Source: Pseudomonas japonica
Lineage (GTDB): Bacteria; Pseudomonadota; Gammaproteobacteria; Pseudomonadales; Pseudomonadaceae
Direction of reading: 5' to 3'
Length of the DNA: 64,000 nt
Assembly: GCF_013522925.1 (NCBI RefSeq)
Contig: NZ_JAAMQU010000004.1
Span: forward strand, 1-64,000
Numbering within the stretch: position 1 is the stretch's first letter; the number at the start of each line of letters is the position of its first letter. The notes under the pieces were generated by a model. It made no database searches and was not told the DNA's origin. It was given only the letters and a program-made list of their open reading frames with translations. Below are positions 18,501-27,576 of the stretch, one piece after another. The translations under genes were made by a program, and so were the position numbers.

Positions 18501-20623
18501 AAGGCAGCCCGAGCCTGGCGTGCTTCTCCAACACGCATATCGTGTCGGACCTGTTGGTGCTGGGCGCGCCCATCGAGCGCATGCTCCGGCAAATCGACGC
18601 CGGCTTGAACCTGGCGACCAACCTGGAGTACGCCGACGCGCAAAGCATTCTGTATATCCAGGCCCGGTACATTCGGCGCCTGGCCGGGGATGTGGGCGGG
18701 TCTGTGCCGATCCCCGAGCGTGCGGAGCTGGCCCAGCGGGTGGAGGCCAGCACCATGGGGCCTTTGCATTTCTGGTGGGAGCTGTTCGACGGGCTGTTCG
18801 AATTCCTCGAAGGCAACTTCGCCGCGGCCGCCTGCCGCATGGATGCCGCCTGGGCGCTGGCCTGGGCGGTACCGGCGCACATCCACCTGATCGACCTGGC
18901 ACTGTTCACCGTGCTGAACCGCGCGGCGCTGCAGACCGCCACCGGCATCGCACAGAATTTCGACTGCCCGCTGAGCTCCCTGCGCCTGTGGGCAAGCCTC
19001 AACCCTCGGTATTTTGCCGACCGCCTGGCGCTGGCCGAAGCCGAAATATGCCGGGTTAACGGTGACAACCTGGGCGCGCTGCAAGGCTATGAAACCGCGA
19101 TTGCCCATGCGACCCAGTGCGGCGCCATTCATATTCAAGGGCTGGGCCATGAACTGGCTGCCCGCTGTCACCACAGCGTGGGGCTGGAGGTGTCGGCCCG
19201 TCATCACTGGCGGCTGGCGCGCGATGCCTGGGTGCGCTGGGGCGCAGGCGTGCTGGCCCGGCAACTGGAGGCCGAGCATCCGTTCCTGCTGGAGCCCGAT
19301 CGCTTCGCGTTCAGCCATCCCGCTCAGGCCACCGCGCAGCCGCTGGATGTGATGTCGATCACCCGCGCCTGCCAGGCGCTTTCCCGGGAGATCGAACTCG
19401 ATGCCTTGGTGACGAACCTTTTGTCCACCACGGTGATGTATGCAGGGGCCACCGATGCCGCGCTGCTGCTGGCCGATGGCGACGAGCTCACGCTACGCGC
19501 AACAGCCCACGCCAATGTCGGCGGCGTGGAAGTGCAGTTGTGCGAGGCGCAGCCGTCACCCACGGCCCTGCCCCTGAGCCTGATCCATGCCAGCCTGCGT
19601 GGGCGCACCTCGCTGGTGGTGAACCGGCCCGAGCAACTGCGCGGCTATGCCGATGACAGCTACCTGCGACGGCTGGAAAACGGCTCGGCGCTGTGCGTGC
19701 CGCTGCTCAAGCAAAACACTGTGATTGGCCTGCTTTACCTGGAAAACAGCCTGGCCCCCGAGGTGTTCGAACCCTCGCGGGTGGAGGTGCTGGAATGGCT
19801 GGCGGCCCAGGCAGCGATCTCCCTGAGCCACGCCCGCCTGTACAGCAGCCTGGTGGAGGAAAACCAACGCCGGCAGCAGACCGAAACAGCCCTGCGCGCG
19901 GCACGCGGCGAGCTGAACCGCACCGCCCAGGCCACCATACTTGGCGAACTGGCCGCCTCTATTGCCCATGAAATCAACCAGCCGCTGCTGTCGATCCTTA
20001 CCAATGCCGGCGCCAGCCTGCGCTGGCTGCAGCGGCCACAGCCGGAGATCGGCGAAGCCAGCGAAGGCCTGCGCGACATCAAGAGCGAGGCCCAACGCGC
20101 CGCCGACATCGTTACCGCAATCCGCTCCCTGGCCCGCCAAACCGTGCCGGAACGCCAGCCTGTGGCCCTGGATGCGCTTATCCGCCAGGTACTGGCGGTC
20201 ACCCAGGCAGACATCGACGACCGCCAGGTAGCACTTATCCTCAACCTGCAGTCGCCCGCCCTGGTCGAAGCCGACGCGGTACAGGTTCAGCAAGTGGTGC
20301 TGAACCTGGTGAACAACGCGATGGATGCCATGCAAACCCTGCCTGCGACCCAACGGCGCCTCACGGTAAGTACCGAACCGGTGCCTGGCGGCGTGCTGGT
20401 GATGGTTGAAGACACCGGCCCAGGCATAGCGCCTGACCAGGCCGACAAGGTTTTCCAGGCGTTCTACAGCACCAAGGCGAGCGGCATGGGCATGGGCCTG
20501 GCGATCTGCTCCTCGATCATCAGCGCACACGGCGGCGTGTTGCACACCCACACCGGGCGCGAGGGTGAGCATTTGTTCCTGTTTACGTTGCCGGGGGTGG
20601 AAGGGGGTTCGCCCCCTGAATGA
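15524..20623 (+). CDS. Pseudokinase-AAA ATPase-GAF-histidine kinase signalling protein
   Basis: This 1699-residue protein belongs to the family annotated as trifunctional Ser/Thr kinase/ATP-binding/sensor histidine kinase. The kinase-like domain (about 20-290) lacks key residues: HRD is HNH (in HNHLCSRHL, about 138), DFG is GFG (about 159), and no VAIK lysine is evident, although APE and DLYALGV remain. It is probably a pseudokinase. Next come an AAA-type NTPase (Walker A GEPGIGKTS about 332, Walker B VVFLDDVQW), a long helical middle region, a GAF domain (about 1285-1430) and a histidine kinase: H-box SIAHEINQP (about 1479-1487), N-box NLVNNAMDAM, G1 EDTGPGIAP, G2 GMGMGLAI. There is no receiver domain and no membrane segment. 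ATG 15524 is preferred over ATG 15446. No partner regulator is adjacent. Confidence 0.9.
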   Translation: MDAVYASEDGPVPGFESFDEHWLAGLHWAPLDVEDGISRWRVTSADGLRRWLLVRADHPATAEAHAWLDREYALAPSLGAAGALRPLGRLTTREGPALVLQDGGQPASTVVGALPLEGFLTFAINASAALAVLHERGIIHNHLCSRHLMVSSEGRVRLTGFGAATAIDNHARAPAGAWPSRYAYLAPEAHTVGAASVRPETDLYALGVTFFELLTGRLPFEANDPLEWRQQHLAVTPPRLSRFCQGAPEPLEQLIARLLSKQPEHRPASARLLEAQLWRFHNEWREYGTLHANTEAPLRLPLTVTLVGREAPMAVLNEAVQALYDGHGGAVFISGEPGIGKTSLVRGMRQRLGAQAPLFANAKCELARHPLPYGALCAALGALFTRLAGASPEQAQPVAERVRLALGDQGDTLSRLVPELQWLTGVLPAASEPSVSEARRNLLGLFQRLLAALATPQSPVVVFLDDVQWVDHETLSFLAELSARDLHHVLLIAACRSDALATDPALVRLLGHFQALGERCREISLLPLGVDDIATVLDARLSLHSTERDSLAHRLHQRGAGNPLYIDQVIAVLGDLERPEAAINLPVFADVEALFTTRLDDLPERTRELLSVLAMLGNHTPLDDLAAVTATDPAPLTAMLRPAITAGLVAESRGGLAFVHDSMLEAVRARLRDDIQQAMHLQFATILLGRLSAQADAQALFRVAGQVLRVDHALLGNSQRQAFVAVLVRAADTARAAAAPKIALRYLAQAQRMLAAASPGLRALTREVDLLQVQCLILDADHLAAERHIATLLQHPLDALEGASLYRLASEIRALRGDYSGAVQTIITGLASLGVSMALDPSCEQAKQAWEGLLHDLAGRSPSVFLSLRPAADPLVEALIELLASVLIPGSFISPTLMLVTACQIARLTLAHGLTAASIPGLAWLGVTCAHRFDAHALGFGFSHCAVTLAEQPRYASGRVAALVALDQVSVWTQPLPFALECAEQAYRSSLAQGSPSLACFSNTHIVSDLLVLGAPIERMLRQIDAGLNLATNLEYADAQSILYIQARYIRRLAGDVGGSVPIPERAELAQRVEASTMGPLHFWWELFDGLFEFLEGNFAAAACRMDAAWALAWAVPAHIHLIDLALFTVLNRAALQTATGIAQNFDCPLSSLRLWASLNPRYFADRLALAEAEICRVNGDNLGALQGYETAIAHATQCGAIHIQGLGHELAARCHHSVGLEVSARHHWRLARDAWVRWGAGVLARQLEAEHPFLLEPDRFAFSHPAQATAQPLDVMSITRACQALSREIELDALVTNLLSTTVMYAGATDAALLLADGDELTLRATAHANVGGVEVQLCEAQPSPTALPLSLIHASLRGRTSLVVNRPEQLRGYADDSYLRRLENGSALCVPLLKQNTVIGLLYLENSLAPEVFEPSRVEVLEWLAAQAAISLSHARLYSSLVEENQRRQQTETALRAARGELNRTAQATILGELAASIAHEINQPLLSILTNAGASLRWLQRPQPEIGEASEGLRDIKSEAQRAADIVTAIRSLARQTVPERQPVALDALIRQVLAVTQADIDDRQVALILNLQSPALVEADAVQVQQVVLNLVNNAMDAMQTLPATQRRLTVSTEPVPGGVLVMVEDTGPGIAPDQADKVFQAFYSTKASGMGMGLAICSSIISAHGGVLHTHTGREGEHLFLFTLPGVEGGSPPE

Positions 20624-20678
20624 TTTCGTAGGCGCGGCTCTGTTACCCTGCGTGCAACCTTCACCCGAGCCCCACCCC

Positions 20679-21557
20679 ATGCTTGCTTCAGAGCTCAAAG
20701 CCTTTTACATGGTTGCCCGCCTGGGCAGCATCACTCAGGCAGCGAAGAAGCTTGGCCTCAGCCAGCCTACGGTCACTACCCAGATCCGCAACCTGGAGGC
20801 CCAGTACGGCATCGAGCTGTTTTACCGAGGCGGGCGCCGTTTGGTGCTGAGCGACGAGGGCGCGCGTTTGTTGCCCATGGTCAAACAGCTGTTGCAGCAG
20901 GAAGCGGACATTGAATTCCACCTGCGTAACGCTAGCCAGCTGCAAGGTCGGCTGCGCCTGGGGGCCACCGCGCCCTACTACGTGCTGGACCTGGTAAAGC
21001 GGCTACGCGAGCGTCATCCGCAGATTCAGGTAAGCCTGGAGATCGGTAACTCCCAGCAGGTCATCGAAGCGCTGGAAGAGCACCGCGTGGACCTTGCCGC
21101 CTCCTCGCAACTGGAAGAAGACAGCCGCTTTACCCGGCTGGTACTGGGCCATGACCCTCTGGTGGTGGCTGCTCATCGCAGCCATCCCCTGGCCGCCTGT
21201 GCCGCGCTGCCGCCCGCCGCGCTCGCGGGGCACTGCCTGCTGATGCGCGAGGCTGGGTCGACCACGCGCCTGCTTACCGAGCACATGCTGGAAAGCGCAG
21301 GCGTAAAGGTGAACGCCACGGTGGAGATTGGCAGCCGCGAATCCATCCGCGAGGCGGTGTTGCGTAACCTGGGGGTGAGCGTGATTGCCCGCCACGAGGT
21401 GCCGGAAAACCCCGACTTGCGCGTGATCGCCCTGGAGGGCGCGCCATTGATCGCCGAATACCTGTACTGCCTCAAGGACCGGCGCCATGCCCGCCTGCCC
21501 GCGGCTTTGCTGGCGCTCGCTCGGGAAACCGCACTACCCGCTTCGCAAAACCACTGA
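20679..21557 (+). CDS. LysR-family regulator of the phosphonate locus
   Basis: This 292-residue DNA-binding regulator starts at ATG 20679. It has the LysR winged helix at residues 3-60 (FYMVARLGSITQAAKKLGLS, then QPTVTTQIRNLE) and a periplasmic-binding-like effector domain (about 90-285). It lies just before, and on the same strand as, AEP-type transport and degradation genes, matching LysR regulators known in such loci. It probably senses AEP or a breakdown product and activates the genes downstream. The same-strand rather than divergent layout is less usual for a LysR gene. Confidence 0.88.
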   Translation: MLASELKAFYMVARLGSITQAAKKLGLSQPTVTTQIRNLEAQYGIELFYRGGRRLVLSDEGARLLPMVKQLLQQEADIEFHLRNASQLQGRLRLGATAPYYVLDLVKRLRERHPQIQVSLEIGNSQQVIEALEEHRVDLAASSQLEEDSRFTRLVLGHDPLVVAAHRSHPLAACAALPPAALAGHCLLMREAGSTTRLLTEHMLESAGVKVNATVEIGSRESIREAVLRNLGVSVIARHEVPENPDLRVIALEGAPLIAEYLYCLKDRRHARLPAALLALARETALPASQNH

Positions 21558-21648
21558 TACGGCTATCGCCGCTTTTGGGTTAACTGCCATCAAGGCTTAG
21601 CAGGCCGCGCCCACCATGGGCCTCGTTTCCTTCAACGAGGTTCGGTCC

Positions 21649-22686
21649 ATGGGTACGGTAAGTCTGCACATCAGTGGCGTGCATAAAGCTTTTGGCGCCT
21701 TCAAGGCGCTGGGCGGCGTATCGCTGGACGTGCGCGCCGGCGAGCTGGTTTGCCTGCTGGGCCCTTCCGGCTGTGGCAAAACCACACTGCTGCGTTGCTT
21801 GGCCGGGCTCGAGCGGCAGGATCGCGGGTGGATCACCGTCGGCGAGCGCGACGTGTCCACTTTGCCGCCCGCTGCCCGCGACTATGGGATCGTGTTCCAG
21901 AGCTACGCGCTATTCCCTAACCTCAGCGTGGCGCAAAACGTTGCTTACGGCCTTGCGGCATTGCCTCGCCAGGCATGCCGCGCCCGAGTGCACGAAATGC
22001 TGGAGCTGGTGGGCCTTCAGGGCAGCGACCGCAAGTTTCCCGGCCAACTGTCCGGCGGCCAACAGCAGCGGGTGGCGCTCGCTCGAGCATTGGCACCCAA
22101 CCCTTCTCTACTGCTGCTGGACGAACCGCTGTCGGCGCTGGATGCGCAAGTGCGTGACCACCTGTGTGCAGAGCTTCGGCAACTGCAGCAGCGCCTGGGC
22201 ATCACCACCTTGATGGTCACCCACAACCAGGACGAAGCCATGCTGATGGCTGACCGCATCGCGGTCATGAACGAAGGCCGAGTGGAGCAATACGGCACTG
22301 CCGGGGAGCTGTATCAACACCCCCGCACACCGTTCGTGGCGCGTTTCTTCGGCCAGGGCAATTGGCTGCCCTTCCATCTCGAAGGCCAGCAGGCCCGCGT
22401 CGGTACCCTGAGCGTGCATCTGCCGGCTGGCCCCTTGCATACGCAGGGCCGATTGTTCTGTCGCCCTGAAGCGGTACTGGTCAACCCGCAGCCGGGCGAA
22501 GAAAACCGGTTCAGCGCGCAACTGCGGGGCGAGACGTTTCTGGGGAACCACCGCCGCCTGGCATTCGAACTGGATGCAATGCCCGGCCATACCTTGCAGG
22601 CGGAGCTCCCCGCAATGGCGCCCCCGCTGCACCCAGGGCCGTTATGGGTGGCCTTGCCCTCGCGGCATTTGCAGGTATTCGCCTGA
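21649..22686 (+). CDS. ABC transporter ATPase, AEP-type phosphonate uptake
   Basis: This 345-residue ATPase of the spermidine/iron type energises an importer in this cluster. Walker A GPSGCGKTT, signature LSGGQQQRVALARAL, Walker B LLLLDEPLSALD and switch VTHNQ are intact, followed by a C-terminal regulatory domain. ATG 21649 is chosen over 21616 because GAGG lies a suitable distance upstream. Its stop overlaps the permease start (TGATG at 22684-22688), so the two are translationally coupled. The AEP assignment comes from the adjacent phnX and binding-protein genes. Confidence 0.9.
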   Translation: MGTVSLHISGVHKAFGAFKALGGVSLDVRAGELVCLLGPSGCGKTTLLRCLAGLERQDRGWITVGERDVSTLPPAARDYGIVFQSYALFPNLSVAQNVAYGLAALPRQACRARVHEMLELVGLQGSDRKFPGQLSGGQQQRVALARALAPNPSLLLLDEPLSALDAQVRDHLCAELRQLQQRLGITTLMVTHNQDEAMLMADRIAVMNEGRVEQYGTAGELYQHPRTPFVARFFGQGNWLPFHLEGQQARVGTLSVHLPAGPLHTQGRLFCRPEAVLVNPQPGEENRFSAQLRGETFLGNHRRLAFELDAMPGHTLQAELPAMAPPLHPGPLWVALPSRHLQVFA

Positions 22687-23516
22687 TGGACCGCGCTATT
22701 GTGCTGCAGGAGCCCACGCCAGCCCGCCGTTTGCCGGCCGACCTTGGCGATCGCCTGCTGATCGGCGCGGGTATGGCTACGCTACTCGGTTGGCTGACTC
22801 TGGCCTTGGTGTGCCCCTTGCTGGCCATGCTCTGGCGAGCCCTGAGCGATACCCCTGGGCAAGGCGGTGGCCTGAAGGCCGCAACGGCAATGCTCGCCAG
22901 CGAGCACTTCCGCTGGTTGCTGACCAATAGCCTTTCCAGTGCCTTGGCCGTTACCTGCCTGGTACTGCCGCTGGCCTATGGCTTCGCTTATGGCCTGCAG
23001 CGCGCCTGTGTTCCGGCCCGGCCGCTATGGCGCGGCGTGGCGCTGCTGCCGCTGCTGGCGCCCTCGATGCTACCCGGCATCGCATTGATCTATCTGTTCG
23101 GCAATCAAGGGGTGCTGCGCGCATGGCTGCCGGGGAACCTCTACGGTTTCTGGGGCATTGTGCTGGGCCAGGCGATTTATTGTTTCCCCCATGCCCTGAT
23201 GGTGTTGATGTCCACCCTTGCGCTCGCGGATCGGCGGCTGTTCGATGCCGCGGCCAGCATGGGGGCCTCGCCCTGGCGGGCGTTTCGCTCCATCACCTGG
23301 CCGTCTTCCCGGCAAGGTGTATTCGCCTCGGGATGCCTGGTGTTTACCTTGTGCGTGACGGATTTCGGCGTGCCGGTAGTGGTGGGCGGGGATTACCAGA
23401 CGCTGGCGCTGGAAGCCTACAAGGCCGTGGTCGGCCAGCAGCAATTTGGCCGCGGTGCGCTGGTAGGCTTGATGCTGCTGGTGCCCGCCCTGCTGAGCTT
23501 CGGGGTAGACCTGTGA
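22686..23516 (+). CDS. ABC permease, N-terminal half of a fused permease cut by in-frame TGA
   Basis: This 276-residue inner-membrane protein has about six hydrophobic helices and an ABC permease EAA-like loop (DAAASMGASPWRAFRSITWP). Family members in AEP loci are normally one long two-module permease. Here TGA at 23514-23516 stops the frame, yet the same frame continues (LRRRQRDA, then ATG 23541) into the second module with no shift. A TGG-to-TGA change would explain it. No clear ribosome site precedes ATG 23541. Either the transporter is broken, the second half is translated by reinitiation or readthrough, or this is a sequence error. Membrane import of AEP or a related phosphonate is the inferred role. 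Confidence 0.85.
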   Translation: MDRAIVLQEPTPARRLPADLGDRLLIGAGMATLLGWLTLALVCPLLAMLWRALSDTPGQGGGLKAATAMLASEHFRWLLTNSLSSALAVTCLVLPLAYGFAYGLQRACVPARPLWRGVALLPLLAPSMLPGIALIYLFGNQGVLRAWLPGNLYGFWGIVLGQAIYCFPHALMVLMSTLALADRRLFDAAASMGASPWRAFRSITWPSSRQGVFASGCLVFTLCVTDFGVPVVVGGDYQTLALEAYKAVVGQQQFGRGALVGLMLLVPALLSFGVDL

Positions 23517-23540
23517 CTGCGCCGGCGCCAGCGCGACGCC

Positions 23541-24392
23541 ATGAGCGGCCGCGGTCAAGCCTGGCACCCGCAGCCTTCGCCAGGTCGCGATCGGGCGTAT
23601 CTGCTGCTGATACTGCTGGTATGTGCAGCCCTGATCGGCGTGTTCGGCATGGCGGTGTACGCCTCGCTGGCGCGGTTCTGGCCGTACGACCTGTCGCTCT
23701 CGCTGCAGCACTACGCTTTTTCGGATCTTCCCGGCGGATGGCAGGCGTATCGCAACAGCCTTGCTTTGGGCCTGGGTACCGCCACCGGCGGGGTGGCGCT
23801 GGTGTTCCTTGCCGCCTGCCTGCTGGAAAAAACCCGCGCCACGGCGCTCACCCGCACGCTGCGCCTGCTGTTGTTCATTCCCATGGCAGTCCCTGGGTTG
23901 GTGCTGGGGCTGGGTTATGTCTTTTTCTTCAACCTGCCTGACAACCCACTGAACCTGCTGTATGGCAGCCTGCCGTTGATGGCGATGTGCACCATCGCGC
24001 ATTTCCTGACCACCGCGCATTTTACCGCCAGCGCGGCGGTGCGGCAGCTGGACGCCGAGTTCGAGGCCGCCGCGCTTTCGTTGAAAGTCCCTCTGCTGCG
24101 CCACTTCCTGAGGGTCACCCTGCCGCTGTGCCTGCCTGCGCTGCTGGACGTGTTTCGCTACCTGTTCGTGTCGGCGATGACCACGGTGTCGGCGGTGATC
24201 TTCCTCTACAGCCCCGACAGCATGCTGGCGGCCATTGCGGTGCTCAACCTCGATGATGCCGGGAACACTGGCGGCGCCGCCGCGATGGGCTCGTTGATTC
24301 TGCTGACCAGCGCCCTCGCCTCCCTGTTGCTGGCGGCCCTCTCCCGCCGCGCCGTACGCCGCAGCCAAGCCTGGCGCGCAGCCACTCATTAA
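23541..24392 (+). CDS. ABC permease, C-terminal half of the same fused permease
   Basis: This 283-residue second permease module has about six transmembrane helices and its own EAA-like loop ([20 protein letters not shown]). It lies in the same frame as the preceding module, separated only by the TGA codon and eight sense codons. Read through, the whole would be 568 residues, the expected size for a fused two-module permease. ATG 23541 is the first start codon after the stop but lacks a recognisable ribosome site. The reading frame is otherwise undamaged, so the nonsense change, if real, is recent. phnX follows after 20 bases. Confidence 0.82.
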   Translation: MSGRGQAWHPQPSPGRDRAYLLLILLVCAALIGVFGMAVYASLARFWPYDLSLSLQHYAFSDLPGGWQAYRNSLALGLGTATGGVALVFLAACLLEKTRATALTRTLRLLLFIPMAVPGLVLGLGYVFFFNLPDNPLNLLYGSLPLMAMCTIAHFLTTAHFTASAAVRQLDAEFEAAALSLKVPLLRHFLRVTLPLCLPALLDVFRYLFVSAMTTVSAVIFLYSPDSMLAAIAVLNLDDAGNTGGAAAMGSLILLTSALASLLLAALSRRAVRRSQAWRAATH

Positions 24393-24412
24393 CCCCAGAC
24401 GGACCCTTGCCC

Positions 24413-25240
24413 ATGACCTATCAACCGCCCACTCACTTGCACGCCGCCATTCTCGACTGGGCCGGCACCGTGGTGGATTTCGGCTCGTTCGCGCCAACCC
24501 GCATTTTTGTCGAGGCCTTTGCCAGCTTCGACCTGGCCCTCAGCCTGGAGGAAGCCCGGGGGCCCATGGGGCTGGGCAAATGGGCACACATCCGCGCGCT
24601 GTGCGACCAGCCTGCGGTGGCGGAGCGCTTCCAACGGCGCTTCGGTCGGCTGCCCACGGATGCCGACGTCACGGCCTTGTATGAGCGGTTCATGCCCTTG
24701 CAGATCGAAAAAGTGGGCGAGCATTCAGCGATGATTCCCGGCGCCCTGGACGCTATCGCGAGCCTGCGGGAGCGCGGCCTGAAGATTGGCAGTTGCTCGG
24801 GCTACCCTCGCGCGGTGATGAACAAGGTAGAAGCCTTGGCCACCGAGGCCGGTTATCGCCCTGACCATGTGGTGGCCAGTGATGAAGTGCCGCGCGGGCG
24901 ACCCTCCCCCGCGCAGGCGCTGGCCAATGTGATTGCCCTGGAAATCGAGGATGTGGCGGCGTGCGTCAAGGTGGACGACACCGCCCCCGGATTGCTCGAA
25001 GGCCGCCATGCCGGTATGTGGACGGTAGCGCTGCGCTTCTCCGGCAACTGCCTGGGCTTGAGCTGGGAGGACTATCAGGCGCTTGGCCATGAACCACGTG
25101 CTGCCGCGCGCCAGCGCATCGACGCCGAGCTTGGCCCATGCCGGCCCCATTACCTGATCGACACCATTGCCGAACTACCGGCCATCGTCGACGCCATCAA
25201 TGCCCGCCTCGCCCGCGGCGAACTGCCGAACGCACATTGA
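24413..25240 (+). CDS. phnX: Phosphonoacetaldehyde hydrolase (phosphonatase)
   Basis: This 275-residue haloacid dehalogenase-superfamily enzyme cleaves the C-P bond of phosphonoacetaldehyde to acetaldehyde and phosphate. The nucleophile motif LDWAGTVVD is at residues 13-21, and the Schiff-base lysine typical of PhnX falls in [11 protein letters not shown] (about 52). GSCSGYPR and the acidic KVDDTAPG motif complete the fold. Length is normal. The enzyme acts after AEP has been converted to phosphonoacetaldehyde. No PhnW transaminase is present in this window, and the FAD oxidoreductase at 26305-27441 may supply that step. Confidence 0.92.
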   Translation: MTYQPPTHLHAAILDWAGTVVDFGSFAPTRIFVEAFASFDLALSLEEARGPMGLGKWAHIRALCDQPAVAERFQRRFGRLPTDADVTALYERFMPLQIEKVGEHSAMIPGALDAIASLRERGLKIGSCSGYPRAVMNKVEALATEAGYRPDHVVASDEVPRGRPSPAQALANVIALEIEDVAACVKVDDTAPGLLEGRHAGMWTVALRFSGNCLGLSWEDYQALGHEPRAAARQRIDAELGPCRPHYLIDTIAELPAIVDAINARLARGELPNAH

Positions 25241-25268
25241 CCCGCCCTTTATGAAAACGGAGCGCTCC

Positions 25269-26288
25269 ATGACCAAACCCGCCGCATTGGCCGTTTCGCT
25301 GTGCCTGATCGTTGCTGCCCACGCCCATGCCGACACCGAGTTGACGGTGTATACAGCGCTTGAGGTAGAGCAATTGAAGCCCTACCAGGCCGCGTTTGAA
25401 AAACAGAACCCGGATATCCGCATCAAGTGGGTGCGGGATTCCACCGGTATTGTCACGGCCAAGCTGCTGGCCGAGAAAGACCGCCCCCAGGCGGACGTGG
25501 TATGGGGCCTGGCAGGTTCCAGCCTGGCGATCCTCCAGCAACAGGGCCTGCTACAGCCCTACGCACCGGCCAACCTGGCGCAGATCGGGCCCAACTACCG
25601 CGACGCCGCCAACCCTCCCGCCTGGGTGGGCATGGACGTGTGGGCGGCCACGGTCTGCTTCAATACCGTGGAGGCTGAAAAACAAGGGCTGCCCCGCCCC
25701 ACCAGCTGGGCCGATCTCACCAAGCCGGTCTACAAGGGCAAGATCGTGATGCCCAACCCGGCGTCCTCCGGTACCGGTTACCTGGATGTCAGCGCCTGGC
25801 TGCAGCGCTTCGGCGAGGCGCAGGGGTGGGCCTACATGGACCAGCTGCACCAGAACATCGGCCAGTACACCCATTCCGGCTCCAAGCCCTGCAAGCAGGC
25901 CGCCGCGGGTGAGTTCCCCATCGGTATCTCGTTCGAGTACCCAGCCGTGCAACTCAAGCGCAAAGGCGCACCCCTGGATGTGATCTTGCCAAGCGAGGGC
26001 CTGGGCTGGGAAATCGAAGCCACGGGCATCATCAAGGGCACTCCGAAACTGGATGCTGCGCGCAAGCTTGCCGATTTCTCCGCCAGCCCTGCGGCCATGG
26101 CCTTGTACCGGGAAAACTTCGCGGTGCTGGCGCAACCGGGCCAGGCGGCGCCCTTTGCCGAGCTGCCCGCCGACTACGAACAGCGATTGATCAAGAACGA
26201 CTTCACCTGGGCGTCGGAGAACCGCGATCGAATCCTGGCCGAATGGCGCAAGCGCTATGACGGTAAATCCGAACCCCTTGCGCAATAA
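25269..26288 (+). CDS. Periplasmic binding protein, AEP-type phosphonate uptake
   Basis: This 339-residue secreted protein has a signal peptide (LAVSLCLIVAAHAHA, then DTELTVYT) and the iron/phosphonate-type binding fold: TVYTALE at the start of the mature protein, then GTGYLDVSAWL and GEFPIGISFEYPA. ATG 25269 is preferred over ATG 25251 because GGAG lies seven to eight bases upstream. Set between phnX and the FAD oxidoreductase, it should deliver AEP or an N-substituted derivative to the permease and ATPase upstream. Confidence 0.88.
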   Translation: MTKPAALAVSLCLIVAAHAHADTELTVYTALEVEQLKPYQAAFEKQNPDIRIKWVRDSTGIVTAKLLAEKDRPQADVVWGLAGSSLAILQQQGLLQPYAPANLAQIGPNYRDAANPPAWVGMDVWAATVCFNTVEAEKQGLPRPTSWADLTKPVYKGKIVMPNPASSGTGYLDVSAWLQRFGEAQGWAYMDQLHQNIGQYTHSGSKPCKQAAAGEFPIGISFEYPAVQLKRKGAPLDVILPSEGLGWEIEATGIIKGTPKLDAARKLADFSASPAAMALYRENFAVLAQPGQAAPFAELPADYEQRLIKNDFTWASENRDRILAEWRKRYDGKSEPLAQ

Positions 26289-26304
26289 GCCGCTGGAGCT
26301 TTGT

Positions 26305-27441
26305 ATGAATGAATCGCACAGCGACCTGATCATCGTCGGCGCCGGCATCCTCGGCCTGGCACATGCCTGGGCCGGCGCGCGCCGCGGCTTGCGGGTGACC
26401 GTGTTCGAGCGCAGCCACACGCCCCTGGGCGCGTCGGTACGCAACTTCGGCCAGGCGTTGGTCAGCGGCCAGGCGCCGGGGCCGATGCTGGAGCTGGCGC
26501 GCGAGGCCCGCGCCCTATGGGCCACGTTGGCTACGGAGGCGGGGCTGCACCTGCGCCAGCAGGGCTCGCTACTGTTCGCCCGCACCGAAGCCGAAGAAGC
26601 GTTGCTGGAAGCCTTCCGCGCCGGCCGAGGAGAAGCCCTCGGCTACCGCACCGAACTGCTGCGCGGGCCCGCTCTGGCCGGGCTCTACCATGGCCGCTTC
26701 GCTCATCATCGCGCAGCCTTGCATGGGCTGGACGATCAACAGGTGTATTCGCGTCAGGCGCTGCCTCAGATCGTGGAATATCTGGCCACACAACTGGGTG
26801 TGACGTTCCATTTCTCAACCTTGGTGCGGGACGTGTCCCCCGGCGAGGTGCTAACCACCCGGGGCCGTTTCACCGCTAGCCAGGTGGTGGTGTGTTCGGG
26901 CCATGATTACCAGACCTTGCTGGCCGAACCTCTGGCCAGGCTGAACCCACAGGTGTGTGCGCTGCAAATGCTCCGCGCGCGCCCCCGCCAGCCGCTGGAC
27001 CTGCACCACGCCCTGCTCACCGGCCTGAGCTGCGTGCATTACGGCGCCTATGCCGACTTGCCCGAAGCCGAAGCCATCCGCGAGCAGATCCGCCGTGAGC
27101 AGCCGGAACTGGAAAACCATGGCATTCACCTGCTGATCAGCCCGACCCCCTACGGGGACTTGATCATCGGCGACTCCCACGCCTATGGCAGCGACGCCTC
27201 ACCTTTCAATGCCGAAGCGGTGGACAGCCTGCTGCTTGAACTGGCCGAGCACACGCTCGGCTGTAAGGTGGACGTGATCGAACGCTGGCAGGGCGTATAC
27301 GGCTGCCGGGGCCCCGGGCCGTTCAGTGTCACTCGCGCAGGCGACGGGGTAACGGCGGTATTGATGCATACGGGGCTGGGGATGAGCGTGGGGTTGGCGC
27401 TGGGGGAACAGGTGATCGCCGAAATGTTCGGCGCCAGGTAG
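26305..27441 (+). CDS. FAD-dependent oxidoreductase of the phosphonate locus (DAO family)
   Basis: This 378-residue enzyme of the D-amino-acid oxidase/glycine oxidase fold starts at ATG 26305 behind GGAG. The FAD-binding motif IIVGAGILGLAHAWAGARRG lies at residues 8-27, and a C-terminal flavin-contact region includes GVYGCRGPGPF and HTGLGMSVGLALG. Homologues sit beside phnX in many AEP loci. Some are reported to oxidise AEP or N-methyl-AEP to phosphonoacetaldehyde. That role would replace the missing PhnW here and is an inference. Confidence 0.85.
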   Translation: MNESHSDLIIVGAGILGLAHAWAGARRGLRVTVFERSHTPLGASVRNFGQALVSGQAPGPMLELAREARALWATLATEAGLHLRQQGSLLFARTEAEEALLEAFRAGRGEALGYRTELLRGPALAGLYHGRFAHHRAALHGLDDQQVYSRQALPQIVEYLATQLGVTFHFSTLVRDVSPGEVLTTRGRFTASQVVVCSGHDYQTLLAEPLARLNPQVCALQMLRARPRQPLDLHHALLTGLSCVHYGAYADLPEAEAIREQIRREQPELENHGIHLLISPTPYGDLIIGDSHAYGSDASPFNAEAVDSLLLELAEHTLGCKVDVIERWQGVYGCRGPGPFSVTRAGDGVTAVLMHTGLGMSVGLALGEQVIAEMFGAR

Positions 27442-27576
27442 GCGCTCGCGGCAGCCAGCGAACAAAGCCTCTGCCTGGTTCGCCCTGCCAATGCACACGC
27501 TGCTACGCTGCATTAACTACCCCGGCAGGTCGTCCGCTATCGCCGTGTGGTCCCGCGGATACCCGCCGAGGTCACC

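Noticed and set aside
23514..23516. TGA read as selenocysteine
   Set aside because: The family has no selenoproteins, the expected residue at the linker is not Cys, and I see no obvious SECIS-like stem directly after it.
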